Positions 1-12,700 are shown, numbered from the stretch's first letter. The stretch is DNA of 64,000 bases from Vigna angularis (GCF_016808095.1 NC_068980.1:4560501-4624500); one strand, 5' to 3'. A program made the numbers and translations. The notes: generated by a model from the letters alone, not told the origin.

Positions 1-1231
1 ACACTGGTTACCACAAGTGAGTCATGCAAGCACGTTTCAATTGTGAGCTAAATGGATACCAATACAATAGAATGTTATGGCAAACCTGTTTATAGAATCA
101 TACTATATATGTTGAAATAATGAACTTGGATGCCATCTCAAAACTTTTCATAGGGTTTGGACATCCAGTGATGACTTTGTGCATGAATAATCTATTTTAC
201 AGTTTTACTTTCATACGATTAAATTCAGATCCCGGACTTGTGTCTTAGTTGTAGGCTCGTTCCTAGCAATCTCTAGTTCAAATTGCAACTTTCGTGCTCA
301 AGAAGCTTTTAGAATATTATTTTGCAATCAATATTTTCCTTGGGGTTCTGCAGCCAATACTGTGTTCAGTCTTAAAAGTTACCGATGGAATAGAATGTTC
401 TTCTTGTTGTGTCTTTCTTGGTACTATAAATTACTGTTACACAGAACAATTCTTAATTTGTCTGTTCAATTCGACAGGGTTTGGCAGGAACTCCCAGTGC
501 TCGTTATTGTCAGCATGCTTGCCTACTTTTGTTTCCTTGAGCAGCTGTTGGTAAGAATAGAAGTCCTACCATATGATTCAACACTATCAAAGTTATACAT
601 TATAGTCTTAAGGTATTGAACTTCTGCAGGTTGGAAAAATGGGAACCAGGGCAATTTTCGTCTCTCTTCCATTTTCATGTGTACTAGGCCTACTCTCCTC
701 CGTAACATCAACGACCATGGGTAGGTTCACAAAACATACTTGACAAACATTGTCAAGATACTCGTCTGTGAAATTCATCACTGTCGTCCTAGTTTATTTT
801 CAGAATATTGCGTGGTTTGGTTTCACCAACAGGCAAATCCTAACTTAAATTTTGTGTTCCAGTGAAGAGCAAGTTCATCTGGTTATATGCATCTGTCCAA
901 TTTCTTTCGGTGGTCCTATTCGCTCATATATTTTACCCCTTGGTAAGATTTTGATACCTGCAAAATTGTTACTGCTAAATTTTCACAGTAAAAAAAGATT
1001 GGTGACATTATTTTGAGAAATAAATAGTTAAATGGATCATTGAGGGTTGGTTCAGATATTAATTTGATGTGTGAACTTCAGGTTGGTAAGCATGCGGTTT
1101 TGTCGATCCTTCTTGCTACATTTGCCGGGTTTGGTGTTGTGATGAGTGGAAGTTCAATTGTTTTGGAGATTAGTAGATGGAGAAGAAGATGGCAAACTTT
1201 ATCACAGCAGCAGCGTGGTTCTTCAGGATGA
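1..1231 (+). CDS. Multi-pass membrane protein of unknown function, 3' part only
   Basis: Inferred coding exons are about 1-16 (end of an exon with a strong AA|GTGAGT donor), 478-550, 630-720, 863-942 and 1082-1231 (TGA). All junctions are GT/AG and the frame stays open. The visible C-terminal part is about 135 residues with four hydrophobic stretches, read as four membrane spans, for example the runs around VLVIVSMLAYF, FVSLPFSCVLGLL and VLSILLATFAGFGVV. It ends in a basic tail with RWRRRW followed by a Gln/Ser-rich end. The 5' part lies upstream of the window, so the full length and start are unknown. I do not recognise the family and give no function. The join from base 16 to base 478 rests only on the donor consensus and phase (it would give Lys-Val-Trp-Gln); the last four exons are firmer. 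Confidence 0.6.
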
Positions 1232-2327
1232 CACAAGAAGGACTATCAAATAACTAAGGGTTTTACTTCAGTGTACATGTGCACCAGACTTCAATGTACA
1301 GCTTATATATTGTCGCAATACAGAATAACTTAGGACTTCAATTTCTCTTGCAGTGGAATAACTTTCCTTTATTTTTCTGCATCAAATAACTGATTATATT
1401 ACACCTTCTATCACTTCTTTACTCCACAATCATAGTAAAAGACTCCAACACTCTCCACCACTACACCACACTGTCGTCATTGCAGAGAAAGAAAAAGAGA
1501 GAAATGCAGAAAGAAAGCTCTTTTAGGAGTACATTTTCTGTAAGGATGTTTCTAAAAATTCATTTTGGAAGATATTATATGCTTTCCAAAAATTTGTTCC
1601 AAATATTCTATTCCAAAATATCTTTTTCGAAATACATTTAAATCGTTCCAAAAATTCTGTTCTGAAAATTTTATTCTAAAGTTCTGTTTTAAATATTGGA
1701 AAAGACCATTTTAACAACTTTTTTTGACAATAAATTATATATTATAAAAAAATTATAAAAAAAATTGTTAAAAAAACATTTTTCTTCTAAACTTATTCTA
1801 AAAATCTCGAAACATAAAAAAAAATTAAAAAAAACATTTTTCTTCTGGAAATTCTAAAAAACTTATTCTAGAAAATCACCTAAACATATATTCTGAAAGT
1901 TAGTTTCACGGAAAGTAAAATTGTCATTTTGAAAACTTTAGCAGGTGCGCAAAGAAATTGTGGGAGTGCAGAAAGTAAAAGCCTTGGCGGCATTGTGATT
2001 TGTATGACTTACCCAAACCTGTTTTTCAATTTTCCTGAGCTAGAGGGACGTTCAAAAAGTAAAAGGGTTCTATATTTTGACACGATAAGAGGTAAGAGAA
2101 CAACTTTCTTTTAAAACATATGTAATGTTAACATCTCATTCTATAACAAGTTGTCTAAAACCTTTAATATAAGTTCATTAATATGATAATAATAAAAATT
2201 CTAATATCCATATCACATAAAAGAATCCGGAATCCTCTATGTTACAGAAAAAGACATTTAATGGTATCAACAATTTTTAACCTCAAAGACAATGACATAC
2301 TTAAAGATTTGAAAGAATCTTTATGTT
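1232..2327. other. Intergenic, AT-rich, no gene seen
   Basis: This is the 3' flank of the first gene followed by low-complexity AT-rich DNA. Between about 1540 and 1870 there are many degenerate copies of a TTCCAAAAATT-like word, which gives short unconvincing ORFs. A 61-codon ORF at 1929-2114 has no recognisable domain and is not called. Confidence 0.5.
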
Positions 2328-2526
2328 GGTTCTAATTTCAATTTCCATAAAAAAAAAACTTTTCATGTTAATTTTAGTTTTAACTTACATCAAAGTATTT
2401 TATGTTAGTTATGATTTTAATAGCAGAAAAAATATTTATTGATTAAAAATCGACATAAATTACGCGCTTAATAAACTTGAACATTTTTTTGAATCTTTTA
2501 TTTTGTTAAATTTTGTACACTCGAAT
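2328..2526 (+). repeat. Long direct repeat, left copy
   Basis: About 197 bp from GTTCTAATTTC to GTACACTCGAA, repeated in the same orientation at about 4387-4580 with only a few differences. The two copies flank the 1.86 kb LTR-like segment between them. The repeat does not begin with TG or end with CA and no primer-binding site follows it, so it does not look like an LTR itself. Confidence 0.75.
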
Positions 2527-4385
2527 ATTTTATTTTAGAATAACTCTCAAGACTAAGCTCCTGCATTCATTCTAAACTTACTTAAATCTCAACTAGAGAT
2601 TTCACTTTGAATCACAACATAGGACATCACCATGTATCCTCTCTAGGATCATGGAATTACATCCATTAATCATACTTTGAACTTTACACTTTGAAATCAC
2701 CAACTTACACTTTGAAATACAACATACATCAATAACCAATGATATTACATAACACAACTTCAACTTACTTCATACAACACTCAATGTTTCATTTAGAACA
2801 ACTTAAGATCAAAAGAAAAGTGAACTAGAACTGAACCCATCGCACAGCGCACACATTCGCATAGCGAAAATAGAGGCTTCTCGCACAGCGACATAGCTCG
2901 TTGTGCGAATCCTCAGACAGAGACCCAACCCTCTAAACCATTCGCATAGCGGTTAGACTCGCTATGCGAATAAACCGCGACTTGAATCAGCCCCCAAACC
3001 CCTCGCATAGCGTCCTAGTTCGTTATGCAAGAACCTCAGACAATGGCTCGTGCTTCTTAAGCACTCGCATAGCGAAATCCATTCGTTGTTCGAATTAAAA
3101 GAATAATAGTTCCAGACCCCAACCAGTAGCAGTGCGACTTGATTCGCCATGCGAATCATCAAACAGAGAGCAACCCTCTCAATCCATTCGCACAACGCAC
3201 CCATTCGATGTGCGAATGCCTTGGCAGAGAGCACCTCTCCAAGGTGACTCGCTATGCGAAACCATTCGCACAACGAGTCTGCATAATCTGCAGAATTATG
3301 CAACTCAACCACAACTTACCAATTCTACTCAATTTTCCCAACTTTTAACACTCCTAGATTGTCGTACAAACTTAATTAAACTTAGCTAAGTGATTCTAAA
3401 CCTTCCTAACATCAATCTAAAGTGTTTATGCACCAAATCCTATTCTAAAACCTCAATTTCATCAACTTAGAGACTCCAATTCCAATTTACCACTTTGAAC
3501 CTCTTTTTTGACCATTTTTATGACTCAAACAAGTCACATATGACTTATCTAGACAGCCCCAACAGACCCTAACAGCACTTGACCTCTAATACTCAAATTC
3601 ACTACTTCATTTCCTCTAAATTGACTTTAAACAAGCACAGTTCACTTCACTTCCTACCTCATCACTACCGCAACACATTACTCACATCAACTACCTCCAA
3701 CATGCACAATTACAACATTTAGATTCATACAAAACAGTTCATCATCATCACACTACAGTTTCACAAATCCACCATTTCAATACATTCAATTCACTTTACC
3801 CTAAAAACTAACAATTGAGTCCTAAACAATAAAATACTACCACATTCAACATATATACAGGTCATACAACAAATTAAAACAGTAGCTAACTCCCCTTACC
3901 CAAGAGATAACAGTCTCACTCACAGTGATACACCGACAATTGCCTTGCAACGCAAGGAAACTCAACAGAAACCTACAACTCACCAATTGGTGACAGAGAA
4001 CAGCTCTTAGAACCTAAATTGAGCTAGAAAATTGAAGGAAGAACTGCTAACCACATGCAAGACAGAAACGTTGCATGCTCATAGTCCAAAATACACGAAT
4101 AAAAGGGGAAAACGACTTACCAGCTGAGGAACACGAAATTGATCGGTCAAGATCGAAGCCCTCAATGCCAAGATCGCCTAGACACCAACTCAGCAGTGAG
4201 ATATGGTAGAGAGAAGTCAGAGAACTCAGAGGAATAGTGTTCTAGAGAGACGAAGTGTTCTTAGAATAATGAGACGTGTTTATAAAATCCTATTTATATT
4301 ATAAGATTATTTTAAAGTAAAATAATCTGTCTCATTATTTTAATACACCTATATGCTCTAATACTCTATTTTCTAGGTCCTTACA
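2527..4385 (-). mobile_element. Probable LTR-derived segment in minus orientation
   Basis: Read on the minus strand this begins TGTAAGGACC at 4385, has a TATA-like ATATAAATAGG stretch near 4300-4310, then a leader with a donor-like GGGTAAGGGGAG (about 3893-3904), and then the CpG-rich dyad array at 2838-3290. The order resembles the solo LTR at 55308-57983 (promoter, leader with GGGTAAGGG, dyad array). No coding domain is visible. The far end near 2.53 kb is unresolved and I found no target-site duplication, so the boundaries are approximate. It could be a solo LTR of a Ty3/gypsy element or another non-coding repeat. Confidence 0.45.
2838..3290. repeat. Tandem array of CpG-rich dyad units, period ~60 bp
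   Basis: About eight diverged units, each with a word like TTCGCATAGCG followed 10-12 bases later by its near-complement CGCTATGCGAAT. Dyads start near 2838, 2880, 2940, 3001, 3063, 3132, 3186 and 3246. The ORFs at 2962-3312 (-) and 3132-3389 (+) exist only because of these repeats. Confidence 0.8.
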
Positions 4386-4386
4386 A

Positions 4387-4580
4387 GTTCTAATTTCAAT
4401 TTCCATAAAAAAAACTTTTTATGTTAATTTTAGTTTTAACTTACATCAAAGTATTTTATGTTAGTTATGATTTTAATAGCAGAGAAAATATTTATTGATT
4501 AAAAATCGACATAAATTACGCGCTTAATAAATTTGTATATTTTTCTGAATCTTTTATTTTGTTAAATTTTGTACACTCGA
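4387..4580 (+). repeat. Long direct repeat, right copy
   Basis: Second copy of the repeat at 2328-2526, about 95% identical by eye, with an in/del in the A-run and small changes near the 3' end. It follows directly on the LTR-like segment. Confidence 0.75.
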
Positions 4581-4655
4581 ACAACAATAATGTCATTTTT
4601 CACTTTTCATTTTTTTTTATCTCATTCGGATGATCGACGTAATAGAGTGGAAGAA

Positions 4656-4698
4656 CACAATAATACCATATTTTATTTGAAAATATGGTATTATTGTG
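4656..4698. repeat. Perfect 19 bp inverted repeat with 5 nt loop
   Basis: The left arm 4656-4674 (CACAATAATACCATATTTT) is exactly complementary to 4680-4698, with loop ATTTG. It is AT-rich and could be the core of a miniature foldback element or a chance palindrome. No gene is adjacent. Confidence 0.8.
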
Positions 4699-4928
4699 AC
4701 TTTGACGTTTCTTCTTTAATAACATAATATTCACTCAATTATGTAATGAAATATATATCACGATCTTTGTTATATTCACTCAATTAAGTTGCTATGTGTA
4801 TTGCTCAAAAAATATTCACAATTAATAAACCATTACCATATCAGTAAAATAATTTTTTTTAATGCAGAATATGTTTTTGAGAAAACAATATTTTTTATTT
4901 TTGAAATCTAACATATCATAAGTTTAAA

Positions 4929-6182
4929 TTAAGGTTTAATCATTCACTAAGTCCCTATTTTCGCATGGAATCTCAATTTAGTCCCTTTCTTTCTGAAAAT
5001 ATCAATTGGGTCCCAAATTTATGAAAATTGCAACAAATGGATCCTTTCCGTTAATTGTGTCCAACGGCGTTAGGGTGTGTTTGACGTGGCACGCTGTTGT
5101 GAACTTCTTATCTGACGTGGTTGATTCAAGCAGTAGTAGTGAAGCACCTGGATATTTACAATTTTTTAAGTAAAAAGAAAAGAATTATTTTAAAAGGGGA
5201 TTCAAGTTTTGTGTGGATCGAATTAGGGATCACTTTCAAAACTGCAGCAAACAAGAGAAAGGCTTAAACTTTGCAACAATGGAAGCTTACGAGAACGAAT
5301 CGAAGAAGGGGTTCTGGAATGCGGAGGAAGACTCGTTTAATTTGTTTTGATTTTGATTGTAGGGTTGAAGAGAAGCGGCAAAAGTTGCAGACTGAGATGG
5401 ATGAAGAAGATAACCTCGATTGGACCTTAGTCTGGATTCGAAAACAAAGAAGAAACAGCTTTGACATTGGCAAGTCACACATTTTATCCCTCTGAGTCCC
5501 TGTCCCCGAGTCTCAAAAAAGAGATGTACGATTCGATGGGGATAGAAAAGGAAACCCGTAACCACGCTTTCACTTACATTAAAAATTGAAACAACTAACG
5601 GAAGAGGGAATGCACCTTTACCATAGGGCAATGGAAAGAATCCGCGTAAAACAAAGCGATGGCCTATGCCCAAAAAAAGAGGGAGAGAGAAAAGCTTGGT
5701 GTTGATAAGAAGGGAAAGAGAAAAGCTTGTGTGACTGCAAAATATATCCCTGGAGTTGAAGCTGAGGGTGATTGCAACAGTGCATCATCAATGGAGAGGA
5801 GTGGCGAAGGTGAGAAGCTTGTCCATGAATAATCCCAATCCCTAGTTCCTAATAGTGTGTTTAATCTGTGCACTTCTCCTTCTCCTTACTGCACTCAGAA
5901 TAATTCCATTTTGGTTTAAAATAATTCTTTTCTTTTTATTTAAAAAATTGTAAATATCCACGTGCTTTACTGTTACTGCTTGAATCAACCATGTCAGATA
6001 AGAAGTTCACAACAGCGTGCCACGTCAAATACACTCTAACGCCGTTGGACACAATTTAACGGAAAGGATCCATTTGTTGCAATTTTCATAAATTTGGGAC
6101 CCAATTGATATTTCAAAAAAGAAAGAGACTAAATTGAGATTTCATACGAAAATAGGGACTTAATAAATTATTAAACCTTAAA
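4929..6182. mobile_element. MULE-like transposon with ~266 bp terminal inverted repeats
   Basis: The terminal inverted repeats are 4929-5194 and 5916-6182, starting TTAAGGTTTAAT and ending ATTAAACCTTAA, and match at roughly 90% by eye along their whole length. Long TIRs around a short interior are typical of Mutator-like elements. The interior (5195-5915) is richer in G+C than the flanks and holds several short ORFs on both strands, including a lysine-rich 57-residue one at 5659-5832 (+), but nothing resembling a MURA transposase. I could not find a clear 9 bp target duplication; the flanks are low-complexity TTAAAT-like sequence. The element is non-autonomous. Confidence 0.75.
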
Positions 6183-9100
6183 TTAAATAATATTCATTGC
6201 AATTAAAATTATTATAGTCTTATGCGTCGATATATGTAAAGTTTCTATACTTTTAGCTTCAAATAAATTATTAGTTCTTTTTTTCCTAAAACAGTTTGAA
6301 AACAACTTTGATGCTTAATAACTACACTTTAAAACTGTAACATTTTCGAGGTCTGGGTCTAGTACATTGGAAGTTGCTCCTATTTCTCTCTCACACGGAT
6401 ATATTTATATATATAATATTGAAACCATTTTAATAAATTATCATGTAAGTATATTAAATTTAAAATTTGATCAATGATAAAAGTTATCATGCATCAACGG
6501 TCGTTATTCTCTAGCTATTATAAAAAAAATTTAATTGTTGAATTTTGAAAAATTATAAATATTTAATTAATGTTTAATTACGGTAGTATTTAATAGCATT
6601 GTGGATAACAAAAAATACCTTCTACCGTGGTTCAATAAATCGGTCAGCCTTTTACTTTTATTTCTGGTAACTGTTCCATTCATTAAATTTACACTGAAAA
6701 ATAATTTTCGAAGCATGCAAAATCTTTTTCAAATACAATATTCATAATAAAATATTTTTCTAATATTTATTAGAATGAAACACATTTTAAAAATTTAAAA
6801 TTTTTATATTTGGGAAAAATAATTACATCAATTTGACAGATTTAAAGATAAATATTTTATTATTTATTCGAAGATAAATAAAAATAAATTTAAAAATAAT
6901 TTTTTTTAATTTATCACATCAATCCAATCTTACATTAATTTATTACTCTTATTTACTTTAATTTTTACTCATATAAATAATAAAAAATTTATTTTCAAAT
7001 CTTTCGTAAATTCATTTTCTTTCGCTTCATCAGTTTTGTAGAAACCAAATTCATGATACATTGAAAGAAACATGGTGGTGGCCAAAACCAGAGACATGAT
7101 GTGACATGATCTGCAGAGCACATGGAACAATGAAACATGTGCAAGAAGGATGAGTGGTTGGGTTTGCCAATGCATTATTGACTCTCCAATTGCAGTTCAT
7201 TCCCTTCAGGCTTTTAGAACACATTCCAATACCAACTTTTTTTAAAAGATATCTTCCAAAAATTAATATTACTAATTAATTATTCACTTATTGATGGTAT
7301 GGTACATTTATCATAATATTTATTCTGTTAATGGGTTTCCATATATAATAAATATTAATAATTAATTTCACATCTTTTACAGAATATTATTAACTCCATC
7401 CAACTCATAAATATTAGTAATTAATCATTTACTGATAAAATAGATGTATTTATGATATTAATGGTGAAAATTTCTATATTTAAAATTAATATTTTTATTA
7501 GAGCTGATAATCTAAAATAATTTTGTTTAAAAATAAAAATAAGAATATTATACTATATCTCTTGCATTAAAAAAATTGAGTATTTTTGTTCACGGGATAC
7601 CCTTCTCATACTTTTTCTCACTCTTCAATTAAAGAGTTTTGACAGACTAAAAAATATTAAAGACATTTAATGCTGTAGTTCATGATATATTATTTTATTA
7701 TTTAACAACTAATGAAGAAAATTTCAGAATAAAAAGCTTTTATTGAGTATTGGACGTGTTTTCCAAAATAAAATATTTTTATATATGATTTTCATCTTCC
7801 TTGATTATATGATCGCCTTCCCGACAGGATTATTTAATTTGTTTTTTTCTTCTTTTTGGTCCAATTCTTTTGTTTTTCATCCAACGTCACTATTTTGTTA
7901 TTTTAATTATAACAATTTATATTTTCTTAGTATTTACCTCAATTTATTTTAGGAAAAAAACAGAATCATATGTTTTTATTACATTTTATTTTATTTTGAA
8001 AACTACACTTAGAAAGCAATGTGGTGTTGATCACGGACTACACATTCTTCAACGCTGCTTACGGTCACAACGAGTTATAAATAATATAATCTCTGTAATT
8101 AGTTTTTACTAAACAATTTATTTATTTTTTCTTAGTTTTCTCGTCAACTATTTTCTAATTAATAATGATTCTATTTCTAACTTTAGGCATATTAGTCATT
8201 TCATTAAATAGTTCTGACTTAAAACATACTAAATAATTTCATTATCTTTGAATTATTCAAATACCTGTACCTTTAAGTAACTTAGTTTTTTATTTTAACA
8301 AAATAATAAAGCGATTTTATTCTTCATTGTGGACTTTCATTAAGGTAAGTAAGTAATGGTTCTTATATGTCTGCCGATGGCGGCATATTTATTTATTTAT
8401 TTATTTTGACTGCCGGATATTCCTAATACAGGATGAGGGGACTAATAAATTAAATATTATTAATTAATTTTTAATTAATTTAAATTAATCCATTCGAGAT
8501 AGGATCGTGTGATATAGTACCCGACAAACTTTGGAACGTCAACTTGCATCTAGATTGTCCACATCCCTCTACATCTCTACATCAATTATTCATAACTAGT
8601 TATCTGAAATATATTTTATACAGGGTAATTTTTATGACCACAGGATTTAATCAACGGTGAGGATCTTTGCTGGAGAGACAATACGGGTGCAGAGGATTAC
8701 ATACCAAATTCGGAACTCATTTTTCTCGTTTTGTTTGGGTTGGGCGTGTGTCATTCACTCTCTCAATAAAAACATTATTTCAATAATATAATTCCAACAT
8801 TTATTAAAAGTAATTTAGAAAAATAAAAATATTATTAGGTTGTTTAAAAAGATGAATAATACCTATATGAGAGAGTATGTGGATTAATGGCCAAAATTAC
8901 CATAGTTATGGGACCGAAGGAGATAAGATTTAAAATTACAATGTAAGAATTTAACTTATTTAAGAAAGAAAAGATTAGGGTTAGAAAAGGAAATAGCAAA
9001 AATGGTAGTTGAGAAAAAGTAAAAACTGAGCCACATGCATGGATGCTTATTGGAAGGGATAATAATAATTATTGTTATTATATTGATAGAATATTCTCTT

Positions 9101-9389
9101 TCGTTTTTTTCATTTTATTTTTGAAGTTACTATTTTATTTAAATTTAATGAATTTTTTAAGTATAACTTTTTGCTATATTAAATAAATAAAAATTATCTG
9201 TTAAATAAATAAAAATAATCTACAAAAATAAATAAAAATATTTATATTTATAATTATAATTTTATTATTTTTTGTTATAAAAAAATAACACGCATGTGCT
9301 TTCATTGTTAATAATAATAATAATAATAGTAATAATAATAATAATAATATAATGTTATTGTTGGTAGCTGGCTAATTACCATGTTTTTG
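6183..9389. other. Intergenic, AT-rich, no gene seen
   Basis: About 3.2 kb of AT-rich DNA upstream of the HDS gene. A stretch near 7020-7200 is less AT-rich and gives a 68-codon minus-strand ORF with no recognisable domain. Short TATT-type repeats lie near 8385-8406. An AAT-type microsatellite at 9309-9349 marks the end just before the HDS 5' region. Nothing else is supportable. Confidence 0.5.
9309..9349. repeat. (AAT)n microsatellite
   Basis: About 13 units of ATA/AAT interrupted by one AGT, located 425 bp before the HDS start codon, in its probable promoter. Confidence 0.9.
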
Positions 9390-9773
9390 TCTGTATTACT
9401 GGAATTTGCATTTCAGTGGTTTCACTCATTTCAAATAGAGAGTCAATTTGTGTGAAACGGAGGGCTCTGAAATTCGGTCGACCTCCCACCACAGCCTTCT
9501 TCTCATCTCAGCCAGGTATACTATTTCATTTCAATTCAACATTTTCAGCTACAAATAAAAAATTTGTAGTCAATGTTTTGTTTTCCTCATTGTTTCTTCT
9601 TGACTGAATTTAATATTTTGTGACTTTGAAATTCGTCTCGCCAAAAAAAAGATTTCTTGACGGCTTCTTTGGTTAAATTTCAATAGCTTGTGGTTTCTTT
9701 GGTGTTGCCATACATCTACTGAGTTTATTTTGGATATCTAATTTGTGAGACAAGGTACTGTCGAGCTTCAGAA

Positions 9774-12700
9774 ATGGCTTCCGGAACTGTGCCAACATCG
9801 TTTTCCTCGCTCAAGACTTGGGATTCTAGTCTGGGCTTTGCGAAAAACGTTGATTTTGTGAGAGTTTCCGATTTGAAGAGCATGAAAGCTGCGAGGAAAA
9901 GGGTATCAATCATCAGGAACTCGAATCCTGGCCAGGATATTGTTGAACTTCAACCCGCTTCCCCAGGAAGTCCCCTTTTGGGTATGCATGCTTTCTTAGC
10001 TTCACTTATATTGCTTTGTTGGTATTTTTTTTACTGTTTTAAAGTTCCGACTTTCTTTTTCGTCCGTCAACTTTCAAATTTGAATTCCTAAATGTTGTCT
10101 CGAACGACTATTTGGGTTTGTGCTTAACTACGAGTAAATATGTTGGTTCATTGAAACGGTTCAAAATTTGCCTTTTAGTTCCTACATTTTCTCAAACGTA
10201 ATGTTATTCTGGTGTCTGGTTAGAGACTTAAGACACGTATTTCTGTTAAGATCTGGATAGAGTAAAAACGTATTTTTAACTTGCATTATTTTATTTTCAG
10301 TTCACCTGATCCTTTCATTATTTTTTTATTGCAGTTCCTAGGCAAAAGTATTGTGAATCACTACACAAAACTGTCCGGAGAAAAACTAACACAGTGATGG
10401 TTGGTAACGTGGCTATTGGTAGCGAGCATCCTATAAGAATTCAGACCATGACTACAACTGATACTAAGGATGTTGCTGGAACAGTTGAACAGGTTATACA
10501 ACTGTTAATTCTGTTTTGCAGTAATAACACTAGCTTCTGGCCAATTTACACTGTTATGCCGATCTATTTTTCTCAATATAACCGCCTGACGGATGTGGTA
10601 GTTTTTTTGATTTATCTGATGTCTATGGGCAGGTTATGAGAATAGCAGATAAAGGAGCTGATATTGTACGGATAACAGTTCAAGGGAAGAAAGAAGCCGA
10701 TGCATGCTTTGAGATTAAAAACACCCTTGTACAGAAAAAGTAAGTTTAAATTATAGATATTATAAAAAAGGACTTGATTGATATTGTAGCATATATTATT
10801 TATGTATTGATCTGGGTCCTTATTAATCTTTGTCCAGCTACAACATACCGTTGGTGGCAGATATTCATTTTGCTCCTACTGTTGCTTTACGGGTAGCTGA
10901 ATGCTTTGATAAAATTCGTGTTAACCCTGGAAACTTTGGTATGCACTTCTTTTATTTTATTTTCTTCATTTTTTTTCCGAATGTTGGCTTTCATTCTGAA
11001 TCCAAGATCTTGATCTTCTGCAGCTGATAGACGAGCTCAATTTGAAATATTAGAGTACACAGAAGACGACTATCAGAAAGAACTTGAGCATATTGAGAAG
11101 GTTAGGCCAATCATCTGTCGATTTCAAATTTTAGTGAAGAGGATGCAGTGTGCTAATTTATCAGTACTTCATTTTGGGTCCCGCTTCGGTTATACACTCA
11201 TATATGCCTTCTTAGTCTTTACTGAAGATGTGGGAATAATGTTTTATGTCAATGTGATTAAAAAATGATCCGGTATACAGGAAATGGATTTGGAATACTG
11301 AATCATTTTGTCCACAAGATTCTTTCCTTAATCTTTATCTTCCAAAAAAAAGTCAGGCTTTTACTCAAGTTGAACAGAAGTCTAAACAAAAGATTTCCAG
11401 AACTGTGTCACTTTTGTATTTTCTTGATGCATGGATATTGAAAAGTCTATTTTATTGTTTTCAATTCCTGTTGGAATTAGTTAATAATACTGAATATGAA
11501 CTATTGACCTATTTTAGCTTGAAAAAATGCCAGGTTTTCACACCATTGGTTGAGAAATGTAAGAAATATGGAAGAGCAATGCGCATTGGGACAAACCATG
11601 GCAGTCTTTCCGATCGTATAATGAGCTACTATGGAGATTCTCCTAGGGGGATGGTAAGCAGTCCTTTCCCCTCTTATTCTGCATCTTCAATACATTTTTT
11701 GTGTATTCATGTATATTCCTCAGAATTGTCGTTCTTACTAAGTAATGATTGGACAGGTAGAATCTGCTTTTGAATTTGCAAGGATATGCCGAAAGTTGGA
11801 CTTCCACAATTTTGTTTTTTCTATGAAAGCAAGCAACCCAGTTATCATGGTTCAGGCATACCGCTTACTTGTAGCTGAAATGTATGTCCAAGGCTGGGAT
11901 TATCCATTACACTTGGGAGTTACTGAAGCTGGAGAAGGTGAAGATGGGAGGATGAAGTCTGCAATTGGCATTGGAACTCTTCTTCAGGTATGCTTGTGAT
12001 TGATTGCATTGTTAAATGTAAATTATTCAAATTGCCATGAAAAATGAAAATATTTTCCATCTGTGTATTCATTACTGACTTACTGTGTATGTTGATAATA
12101 TGATGTTCTTTAGGATGGATTGGGTGATACAATTAGGGTTTCTCTCACAGAACCACCAGAGGAGGAGATAGATCCTTGCAGAAGGTTGGCAAATCTCGGA
12201 ATGAGAGCTTCTGAACTCCAGAAGGGAGTGGTAGGATTCAAAATAACACTTCAATAAGATGTTGCTAAACTTTCTAAGTTTTGGTATCCTCAAATAGTTA
12301 GAACTTACCTTTGATGACATTACTTCCATCAGGAACCTTTTGAAGAAAAGAACAGGCGTTATTTTGACTTCCAGCGCCGAACTGGTCAATTGCCAGTGCA
12401 AAAAGAGGTGATATTATAAGCTCTATAAAAACACCTGAAACCATGTGCACAAACAGGAACATTGTATTTATTTTGTCCTTCTTCTGGCACCACCCTTGTA
12501 TACTGAAATCTCCATCTTCGGACAGGGTGAGGAGGTGGATTACAGAGGTGTCCTCCACCGCGATGGTTCTGTTCTGATGTCAGTCTCATTGGATCAGTTA
12601 AAGGTAACATTTTAATAACCCTTCCATTGTTTTTTCTTCTGTTTGTTTGACTGGATTTCTCTACCAGTATATTTGTTTACATGCATCACATTTCCATTAC

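Noticed and set aside
2838..3290. CRISPR-like look of repeats and spacers
   Set aside because: The context is a plant nuclear genome, the repeats are diverged and there are no cas genes; it is an LTR-type array.
2962..3389. Overlapping ORFs of 116 and 85 codons
   Set aside because: They lie wholly in the dyad tandem array; open frames arise from the repeat period and have no protein family features.
2328..4580. The pair of 197 bp direct repeats as LTRs of a small retrotransposon
   Set aside because: No TG/CA ends, no primer-binding site or polypurine tract, and the neighbouring bases do not form a target duplication.
5287..5673. 128-codon minus-strand ORF in the MULE interior
   Set aside because: Overlaps an opposite frame and has no recognisable domain; not enough to call a gene.
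6969..7175. 68-codon minus-strand ORF in a less AT-rich patch
   Set aside because: No domain, no splice partners and no promoter context.
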